NCBI GenBank assembly: GCA_964366335.1
Contig: CAYITQ010000027.1
Span: 1-9,988 of the forward strand
Source of the DNA: JACRNA01 sp964366335
GTDB taxonomy: Bacteria > Patescibacteriota > Microgenomatia > CAZETR01 > Amesbacteraceae
Reading direction: 5' to 3'
DNA length: 9,988 bases
Shown: positions 6,037-9,988 of the stretch, in pieces
Position numbering within the stretch: position 1 is the first letter of the stretch
Layout: every line of letters starts with the position of its first letter
Made by a program: the position numbers and the translations under genes
Notes under the pieces: generated by a model
What the model saw: only the letters and a program-made list of their open reading frames with translations
What the model was told of the DNA's origin: nothing
Databases searched by the model: none

Positions 6037-6378
6037 TTACCAAAAGAAGTCTCCGCCTCCACGATAGCCAGCCACTTTATCTCTTTCAATTGCTGCATCT
6101 CTTTCTTTAATCATATCTCTATGCGCCTTACTACCTCTACCATCTGGTATAAGATCTGGTATCAACAAAAACCACCATCCACTATTACCTACTTTATGAT
6201 ATCCGTATGCTTCATGACTCATGAGGTCACTTGGATCAAAGTCTTGCTCTTTAACAAAATTGACACTTCTCGTAGTATATCCATACCGAGCCCATTGGCG
6301 AAAAATCTGTCTTAAAACGTCTTTACCGACTGTGTTCAAGACATCTTTTATTCTATTTGGATGATCTAAATCTACCAT
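6037..6378 (-). CDS. 113-residue protein with a DUF6922-antitoxin-like N-terminal motif
   Basis: No family is recognised over the whole protein. Residues 18-42 (GKDVLRQIF ... NFV) align without gaps to residues 50-74 of the DUF6922-like antitoxin at 8643-8939 (GKDRIRQIF ... NFV), with the same 22-residue spacing and about 11 identities in 27. After this the protein differs: GWWFLLIPDLIPDG at 67-80, then a charged stretch (RDMIKERDAAIERDK) and the end GGGDFFW. A truncated or repurposed antitoxin-like DNA-binding protein is possible, by inference only. The gene is divergent from the winged-helix regulator. It has a tandem GGTCAAG element upstream, with a -10-like TAATAT exactly 6 nt before ATG. 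Confidence 0.7.
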   Translation of the reverse strand: MVDLDHPNRIKDVLNTVGKDVLRQIFRQWARYGYTTRSVNFVKEQDFDPSDLMSHEAYGYHKVGNSGWWFLLIPDLIPDGRGSKAHRDMIKERDAAIERDKVAGYRGGGDFFW

Positions 6379-6384
6379 GACGAA

Positions 6385-6427
6385 ATATTAATCCCCATAT
6401 AACTTCTTATCTTGACCTAACTTGACC
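6385..6427 (-). promoter_or_regulatory. Tandem GGTCAAG element and -10 of the 113-residue gene (copy A)
   Basis: The minus strand has GGTCAAG at 6427-6421 and 6417-6411, 10 bp apart, then 20 bases, TAATAT (6390-6385), six bases and ATG. There is no -35 consensus, so activation from the repeat is likely. The distal copy overlaps the regulator gene's -35 on the other strand. Confidence 0.6.
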
Positions 6428-6450
6428 TACCAACACTATAGGTCTATAAT
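6422..6450 (+). promoter_or_regulatory. Consensus promoter of the winged-helix regulator
   Basis: TTGACC (6422-6427), 17 bp, TATAAT (6445-6450), six bases (GGCAGA), then ATG 6457. The mRNA should be leaderless. The -35 is part of one GGTCAAG half-site read on the other strand, so binding there would block RNA polymerase, giving likely self-repression. Confidence 0.85.
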
Positions 6451-6456
6451 GGCAGA

Positions 6457-7446
6457 ATGAAGATCAAGACCACCTGGGAATTTAGTCTAGACCATGAGGC
6501 TCAGAGGTTGATACATGTCACCAGTCAAATTTCTGTGGGTTTTTTTAAGGTCAATGGATTTTATCCAGTTCCCTATGGATCTGTCCCCCCACAATATATC
6601 ACTGTTTTGCTTCCCGATTTGCCATTTTTGACTATTCCCCGTTTTTGGGAAAAAGTGGCCAAAATACCCGTCTCCCAAATGCACATGATTGATCAACCAA
6701 TACTGACATCTCAACTCAAGAAATTGTTAATTAATGTACCTACGCCCCCCGATATCTCAAAAATAAAGACTCAATGGGAAAAAATATCTGAAAAATTCTT
6801 TGAACAAGTTTATGCATTGTTACCAAACAAGAAGGGTCTTATCAAAGAAATAATTATCTGGCCGACTAATTTTGGGACAAGTTGTTCTTTTTCCAAAATT
6901 GAATATACACCCGGCAAAGTCTATGTCTGGCTCCGAGCCGATCAGGGAATTGAATCAATTGGCTGGGCCATACTATCCGCTCTCACCCGCCAGGACTTGA
7001 CAGATCATCTTGGGGGTTTATGGCAAGAATCCCAAATCTTGGTTGATTGGCTGATGAATGAAACGGTCTTAGCTAAATTCTTTAGCCACCCGCGCAAAAC
7101 TATGTATACTCTGCGGTCCAAACAAAATGCGACAATGCTGGAAATATCCACTAAATTCCTGACTAAAATTGGTGCACCCAATATTGACTCATCTGTAATT
7201 AAAGAGATAGATACTACCAGCTTTACATTGCGGGAAAAAAGACTCTTGGATCTCTTGATAGCCAAGTCCCCCCAGATCGTCACTTTTGATGAAATCAATG
7301 AACTATTAACTAATAACTATGAACAGTTTTCTCTGTATGCCATTTCCAAATCCATTCAACGCCTGCGCGACAGATTGGAAAAATCAGGCATCTCCGGGTC
7401 ATTTATTCAGACCAAACGGGGTGAGGGATATTTGTTGGTGAATTAA
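6457..7446 (+). CDS. Winged-helix (OmpR/PhoB-type) transcriptional regulator with novel N-terminal domain
   Basis: This 329-residue protein has an OmpR/PhoB-type DNA-binding winged helix at about 255-328: FTLREKRLLDLL, FDEINELL, then the recognition helix and wing ISKSIQRLRDRLEK ... TKRGEGYLL. No receiver domain is present. The first 250 residues match nothing I know and show no membrane helix; IESIGWAILSAL (165-176) and QILVDWLM may form a helical core. The N-terminal part probably senses a ligand or partner. This is the only DNA-binding regulator of this type in the window. Family members bind direct repeats of about 10-11 bp, which matches the tandem GGTCAAG element in its own promoter and upstream of three other genes. 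Its stop codon lies 10 bp from that of the convergent 147-residue gene. Confidence 0.85.
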   Translation: MKIKTTWEFSLDHEAQRLIHVTSQISVGFFKVNGFYPVPYGSVPPQYITVLLPDLPFLTIPRFWEKVAKIPVSQMHMIDQPILTSQLKKLLINVPTPPDISKIKTQWEKISEKFFEQVYALLPNKKGLIKEIIIWPTNFGTSCSFSKIEYTPGKVYVWLRADQGIESIGWAILSALTRQDLTDHLGGLWQESQILVDWLMNETVLAKFFSHPRKTMYTLRSKQNATMLEISTKFLTKIGAPNIDSSVIKEIDTTSFTLREKRLLDLLIAKSPQIVTFDEINELLTNNYEQFSLYAISKSIQRLRDRLEKSGISGSFIQTKRGEGYLLVN

Positions 7447-7456
7447 CGAAGGGACA

Positions 7457-7900
7457 TTACTCTTTTTTGGCACTATCTATCAATTTATGACATTCGGCTA
7501 ATTCAGCCATGATTAAACCATCAACTAAAAATGCCAAGGCCACCCCCTCATTGATTCCAATTGACCACTTCTCTATTATCTTGGCTAGTGCTGTAATGGG
7601 GTTAAAGTCCTCTTCAACTCGATCTTTTATCATAATTTCCACGTGCGCAAATGATGCTGTGGCAATAGTACTAAGACTATCGTGGTCCGGTACGTAATTT
7701 GCAAATGTATTATCCAACCTCCTGGCTCTTTTTTTATCACCACTTAGTAGAACAGCAACGGCACCCAAGCCGAATAAGTCATTTCCAAGAAATCCAATCA
7801 CCACCTTGTCAATTGGACCATCCCGAAGAAGTCTTACCTCTCTTGGATCCGGAAAGGCTATAAACGCATGCGTCTTTAATAATTGAGAATACCTATCCAT
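7457..7900 (-). CDS. 147-residue protein of unknown function
   Basis: No family is recognised. The protein has no signal peptide and looks cytoplasmic, with mixed hydrophobic stretches (VVIGFLGNDLFGLGAVAVLL at 33-52 and VALAFLVDGLIMAEL at about 119-133) in between charged helices. The ATG at 7900 has TATAAG exactly 6 nt upstream, so it may be leaderless, although AAGGA lies close by. The tandem GGTCAAG element upstream places it under the same presumed control as the 113- and 72-residue genes. It converges on the regulator gene. Confidence 0.75.
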   Translation of the reverse strand: MDRYSQLLKTHAFIAFPDPREVRLLRDGPIDKVVIGFLGNDLFGLGAVAVLLSGDKKRARRLDNTFANYVPDHDSLSTIATASFAHVEIMIKDRVEEDFNPITALAKIIEKWSIGINEGVALAFLVDGLIMAELAECHKLIDSAKKE

Positions 7901-7906
7901 TATATC

Positions 7907-7953
7907 CTTATATTTATCTCATGCGTGTCATTCTATCTTGACCTATCTTGACC
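7907..7953 (-). promoter_or_regulatory. Tandem GGTCAAG element and -10 of the 147-residue gene (copy B)
   Basis: GGTCAAG occurs at 7953-7947 and 7943-7937. The -10 is either TAAATA (7916-7911, same spacing as the other copies) or TATAAG (7912-7907), which is 6 nt from the ATG. No -35 is seen. Confidence 0.55.
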
Positions 7954-7992
7954 ATTCGACTCACTCCGTTCACTCATGGCTGTAGCACTTCG
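7934..7992. repeat. 59-bp direct repeat, copy 1
   Basis: This copy is 56/59 identical to 9264-9322. It contains the tandem GGTCAAG element at its left end and continues away from the gene it serves. The pair brackets the toxin-antitoxin genes and the 72-residue gene. Confidence 0.85.
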
Positions 7993-8011
7993 GCTACGCT
8001 CACCGCCGAAG
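7988..8011. repeat. Inverted repeat CTTCGGC-N10-GCCGAAG downstream of the toxin gene
   Basis: This 7-bp perfect stem lies about 20 bp after the toxin stop codon. A competing stem, GTAGC/GCTAC at 7982-7997, overlaps it. There is no T run on either side, so it is not a typical intrinsic terminator. Confidence 0.5.
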
Positions 8012-8032
8012 AACTTGGGATCATGGTGCCCC

Positions 8033-8674
8033 TTATTCGTTAGCTGAAAGATATTCTTTTACTTGCTTTGCCATAAATTGGGAAATATTAGCTGGGGTGG
8101 TCCCATCTCTGATAAACTCGATGTTAAAGTCTCCCAAATCTTGGGTGAAAGTTAGCTGGTCGAGAAACCGTCTAGGATCAAACTCTACTTTGAATCTTTT
8201 CTTTGATTCATTTAAAAGCTGGTCAAGGGTGATAATCTTTTCCTTTAACAAAAAATAAAGATCAACATAATCCCGCCATTTTCCTCTTTGTCCGATTGTA
8301 AAAGCTTTGTTGCTGGCTAAGTCACGAAGGTCAAAAAGTGACAGACTATCAGTCTTTACTAATTTATAAAGAGGTATATGAGGATGGCTGACCACTGTTA
8401 ATTTTAACCCCGTTTTGGATAAAATAGTCAGTTGATGAGTGTCGTCTAAGGGAATTCTATCTATTCCCTCCATCAATTCGAGAGCTTTTTTTCGGGTGGC
8501 TCTGGAAATTACTCCTGGTATAAATAAATCAAAATCCTCGGAAATCCGGTGGCCTATCTGCATAGCAATTGCCGTGCCTCCGGCCAAAACACAGCTGTTT
8601 TTTGATAAATCTTTCAGCTTCTGCCACAACACTTGTTGCGGTTTATCCAATACGTCTAGGAATAGTTTGGTCAT
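8033..8674 (-). CDS. AbiEii/AbiGii-family nucleotidyltransferase toxin
   Basis: This 213-residue protein has the motifs of the AbiEii nucleotidyltransferase family: GGTAIAM at 32-38, then SEDFDLF at 45-51 with the metal-binding pair Asp47 and Asp49, NKAF with Lys123, and RDYVDL at 134-139. AbiEii toxins belong to type IV-like toxin-antitoxin systems used in phage abortive infection; some family members are thought to act on tRNA 3' ends. The gene overlaps the upstream antitoxin gene by 32 nt, so the two are expressed together. The length is typical for short CPR forms. The exact target is not visible. Confidence 0.92.
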   Translation of the reverse strand: MTKLFLDVLDKPQQVLWQKLKDLSKNSCVLAGGTAIAMQIGHRISEDFDLFIPGVISRATRKKALELMEGIDRIPLDDTHQLTILSKTGLKLTVVSHPHIPLYKLVKTDSLSLFDLRDLASNKAFTIGQRGKWRDYVDLYFLLKEKIITLDQLLNESKKRFKVEFDPRRFLDQLTFTQDLGDFNIEFIRDGTTPANISQFMAKQVKEYLSANE

Positions 8675-8939
8675 ACTTATAATCTGGGGCGTTTTTGGAA
8701 TTCAACCCCAATAAAAACCGGCGGACAAAATTTAGGTTCGCTGGCGAATATACCTTTTGGGGTTTAGTCAAAAATATTTGTCGAATACGATCTTTCCCGT
8801 ACTCATTAAATAGCCACTTTAAGTTCTCCAAACTTCCTAAACTCAATATCTGGTTTACAATATATCCTTCATCGCGGATAATATCTAGATTTTTAGTCTT
8901 GACACTCCACAACACTGCTTGTAATCTCTTGGGAACCAT
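8643..8939 (-). CDS. DUF6922-like antitoxin partner of the AbiEii toxin
   Basis: The protein has 98 residues from the chosen ATG at 8939 (100 from an ATG at 8945). The pattern VPKRLQAVLWSV ... YIVNQILSLGSLENLKWLFNEYG ... VYSPANLNFVRRFLLG fits the small proteins (DUF6922 type, by my recollection) usually encoded just before AbiEii toxins. Such proteins are thought to bind DNA and repress their operon. I choose 8939 because TATAAT ends exactly 6 nt before it, while the 8945 ATG would abut the -10. A GGGGTACCCC palindrome beside the promoter is a candidate binding site. The protein neutralises or controls the toxin by inference from its position. Confidence 0.8.
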   Translation of the reverse strand: MVPKRLQAVLWSVKTKNLDIIRDEGYIVNQILSLGSLENLKWLFNEYGKDRIRQIFLTKPQKVYSPANLNFVRRFLLGLNSKNAPDYKYDQTIPRRIG

Positions 8940-8945
8940 ACCCAT

Positions 8946-8968
8946 ATTATAACAAATTGGGGTACCCC
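8946..8968 (-). promoter_or_regulatory. Toxin-antitoxin promoter with GGGGTACCCC operator-like palindrome
   Basis: An extended -10 TGTTATAAT (8954-8946) lies 6 nt before ATG 8939. The perfect 10-bp palindrome at 8959-8968 sits in the region where the spacer meets the -35. A protein bound there would block the promoter, which fits autorepression by the antitoxin. Confidence 0.6.
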
Positions 8969-9015
8969 TCTGCCTAGAAAAATCTGGGGTTTGCTGGTTA
9001 ATTAAACAATTTAAT

Positions 9016-9234
9016 TTATCTTCTACTCATGGGACCCTCCCACCAACCAACAGTAGCTCTAGCCAGGTTTTCAGCTTGCTGTTTAGCTGCTATCAACCAA
9101 GGATTGTATTCAAATTCACTCAGAGGAATCCTCAATAAACCATCCCTTCTTAGTTCGTATAAGATACGATTTGCTTCATCAAAAGCTTCCGTCATTTTAT
9201 TTCTCCTGTCTAAATCGGCTTGACTTGCTTTCAT
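9016..9234 (-). CDS. 72-residue protein of unknown function
   Basis: No family is recognised. It is a soluble, probably helical, small protein with a charged N-terminal half (ADLDRRNKMTEAFDEANRILYELRRDG), a middle LLRIPLSEFEYNPWLIAAK, and the end GWWEGPMSRR. The ATG at 9234 has TAATAT exactly 6 nt upstream and no Shine-Dalgarno. The tandem GGTCAAG element at the same distance as before the 113-residue gene supports that it is a real, regulated gene despite its size. Confidence 0.68.
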   Translation of the reverse strand: MKASQADLDRRNKMTEAFDEANRILYELRRDGLLRIPLSEFEYNPWLIAAKQQAENLARATVGWWEGPMSRR

Positions 9235-9240
9235 GTCAAC

Positions 9241-9283
9241 ATATTATTCCAGACTAATCTCTTTATCTTGACCTATCTTGACC
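9241..9283 (-). promoter_or_regulatory. Tandem GGTCAAG element and -10 of the 72-residue gene (copy C)
   Basis: GGTCAAG occurs at 9283-9277 and 9273-9267, followed by 20 bases, TAATAT (9246-9241), six bases and ATG. The spacing is identical to copy A although the sequence between is different. Confidence 0.6.
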
Positions 9284-9322
9284 ATTCGACTCACTTCGTT
9301 CGCTCATGGCTATAGCACTTCG
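9264..9322. repeat. 59-bp direct repeat, copy 2
   Basis: This copy differs from 7934-7992 at three positions, all transitions. Outside the repeat the two flanks diverge at once. Confidence 0.85.
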
Positions 9323-9347
9323 ACCTAGAAGGTGAAAGTCTTGGCAT

Positions 9348-9370
9348 TGTTCCACCTCTTAGGTGGAACA
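9348..9370. repeat. REP-like palindrome TGTTCCACCT-N3-AGGTGGAACA
   Basis: A perfect 10-bp inverted repeat around three bases, sharing the CCACCT/AGGTGG core with 4314-4332 and 6003-6021. Confidence 0.75.
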
Positions 9371-9419
9371 TTCTTGTCCGATATACAAACAAAAAGCGAG
9401 GAAAAGAGATTGGGGTGAT

Positions 9420-9578
9420 ATGGGTAATGAAAATAAAATAGGGGGCGCGGGAACCGCACCCCTACAAATAGTCATCCAGATATGTCAAGTCGTCCTTGAT
9501 AAAGACATTGAAGTGACTCCTCAGCTAATTATCAGAGACTTCCACAGGCTGGGTAAAGCCATGCAGAATGAGGGCTAA
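9420..9578 (+). CDS. Possible 52-residue ORF, doubtful
   Basis: The ATG at 9420 opens a frame ending in TAA at 9578. The second half (VIQICQVVLDKDIEVTPQLI ... FHRLGKAMQNEG) looks like a plausible helical protein, but the first part is encoded by a palindromic GC-rich repeat (9441-9463). The frame could be extended upstream to a GTG at 9363, but that codon is inside a palindrome. There is no clear promoter, and GGTGAT lies too close to the ATG to be a normal ribosome binding site. The 3' end overlaps the convergent MGMT gene by 47 bp. It could be a real small gene or a chance frame. Confidence 0.3.
   Translation: MGNENKIGGAGTAPLQIVIQICQVVLDKDIEVTPQLIIRDFHRLGKAMQNEG
9441..9463. repeat. GC-rich palindromic repeat GGGGGCGCGG-GAA-CCGCACCCCT
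   Basis: The arms pair over ten positions with one mismatch (C-A) and one G-T, around the loop GAA. It stands out in AT-rich surroundings and resembles the dispersed repeats of GGGGCG...CGCCCCTACA type that I know from many environmental bacterial genomes. Confidence 0.55.
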
Positions 9579-9843
9579 CTTTGTCATCTCTAAATTTTAC
9601 ACCTTCTGACAGAAGAATTTTCTTCTGTTCCCTAGGTCCCCCGAATGCAAAACCCGGAGCCATAGATCCGTCCTTCATAACCACCCGGTGACACGGAATC
9701 TTTCGGTCTTTATTCGCATGCAGTGCATGGCCAATCCGCCGGGCATCTTGTGTACCCAATATTCTGGCTATCTGACCATACGTAGCCACTTTTCCTTTTG
9801 GTATTTTGGCAACCTCTTCCCAGACTTGCTCAAAGAATGTCAT
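9532..9843 (-). CDS. MGMT-family protein (one-domain O6-alkylguanine-DNA alkyltransferase)
   Basis: This 103-residue protein consists of the C-terminal alkyltransferase domain only: the helix-turn-helix TYGQIARILGTQDARRIGHAL at about 21-41 with the arginine finger, and the active-site IPCHRVV with Cys51. These enzymes flip out O6-alkylguanine and move the alkyl group to the cysteine. The alkyltransferase-like proteins that lack activity have Trp instead, so this one may be active. The usual N-terminal domain of Ada/Ogt is missing, as in other short MGMT proteins. The tail SPHSAWLYPACGSL goes beyond the usual end and overlaps the doubtful convergent ORF. A TATAAT/TAATAT cluster lies 2-5 nt before the ATG, so the mRNA is probably near-leaderless. 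The gene follows 5S rRNA in the same direction. Confidence 0.92.
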   Translation of the reverse strand: MTFFEQVWEEVAKIPKGKVATYGQIARILGTQDARRIGHALHANKDRKIPCHRVVMKDGSMAPGFAFGGPREQKKILLSEGVKFRDDKVSPHSAWLYPACGSL

Positions 9844-9858
9844 AAATTATATTACCAC

Positions 9859-9874
9859 AAAAAAGCACGGTGCT
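9859..9874 (-). terminator. Short hairpin and T6 run after 5S rRNA
   Basis: The minus strand reads AGCACCGTGCT followed by TTTTTT. The stem is only four pairs around a CCG loop, perhaps extended by the 5S end, but the place directly after the 5S 3' end fits an rRNA operon terminator. Confidence 0.55.
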
Positions 9875-9876
9875 GA

Positions 9877-9988
9877 CGGCCATGACCTACCTTCATCCCG
9901 CCGTGTGGCGGGACTATTATCAGCGCTGGCGCGTTTTACGGTTCTGTTCGGAATGGAAAGAAGTAGTTCCACGCCGCTCAAATGACCG
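9877..9988 (-). rRNA. rrf: 5S ribosomal RNA, 5' end at or just beyond the right edge
   Basis: The minus strand has the 5S hallmark CCATTCCGAACAG, then CGCGCCAGCGCTGATAATAGT, the helix CCCGCC-ACAC-GGCGGG, and GAAGGTAGGTCATGGCCG. The first bases visible (CGGTCAT) pair with the last (ATGGCCG) as helix I, seven pairs including one G-U, so about 112 nt is present. That is near the normal 110-120, and at most a few 5' bases are missing. A 23S gene is expected beyond the edge. Confidence 0.92.

Noticed and set aside
8439..8952. Plus-strand frames opposite the toxin and antitoxin genes
   Set aside because: Shadows of the AbiEii and antitoxin genes.
7934..9322. Integron-type cassette array with attC sites
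   Set aside because: The direct repeats contain promoter elements and lack the inverted R'/R'' box layout of attC; no integrase is in the window.

Overview
The window looks like part of a Candidate Phyla Radiation (Patescibacteria) genome, probably a Microgenomates-like lineage. This is inferred from gene content and style: moderate-to-low GC, small tightly packed genes, a four-domain S1 protein coupled to radA, a sortase with a surface substrate ending in a PKTG-type signal, a DUF4143 ATPase, a DUF6922-like/AbiEii toxin-antitoxin pair, a one-domain MGMT protein, and many short intergenic palindromes. TGA ends the sortase and MGMT genes, so the UGA-recoded code of Gracilibacteria/Absconditabacteria does not apply. 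I cannot name a species.

Layout. 1-1122 (-): DUF4143-type AAA ATPase, cut by the left edge. 1156-2635 (-): a sortase, and upstream of it a secreted Cys-rich, Pro/Thr-rich protein with a sortase signal; a long imperfect inverted repeat covers the start of the latter. 2929-3291 (-): a two-gene operon of a 42-residue very basic peptide and a 75-residue two-helix membrane protein, behind a near-consensus promoter. 3435-5869 (-): S1 protein then radA, overlapping as TAATG. 5893-6021: S1 promoter region and two palindromes. 6037-6378 (-) and 6457-7446 (+): a small unknown gene divergent from a winged-helix regulator. 7457-7900 (-): another unknown gene. 8033-8939 (-): AbiEii toxin with its antitoxin. 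9016-9234 (-): a third small unknown gene. 9363-9578 (+): a doubtful small ORF. 9532-9843 (-): MGMT-family protein. 9877-9988 (-): 5S rRNA at the right edge.

The most interesting structure is in 6.4-9.3 kb. The three small unknown genes share the same upstream element: two copies of GGTCAAG exactly 10 bp apart, ending 32, 36 and 32 nt before the start codon, each followed by a -10-like hexamer and no recognisable -35. The first copy lies in the divergent promoter of the OmpR/PhoB-type regulator and overlaps that gene's own -35. I infer a local regulon: the regulator binds the direct repeat, activates the three orphan genes and controls itself. Two of the repeats belong to a longer 59-bp direct repeat that brackets the toxin-antitoxin pair.

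A second theme is leaderless transcription. At least six genes (1731, 3291, 6378, 6457, 8939, 9234; 7900 also fits) have a -10-like hexamer exactly 6 nt before the ATG, which would place the transcription start on the start codon. S1 and the 75-residue gene instead have clear Shine-Dalgarno sequences. A third theme is dispersed repeat DNA, including three repeat types that lie inside the radA reading frame.
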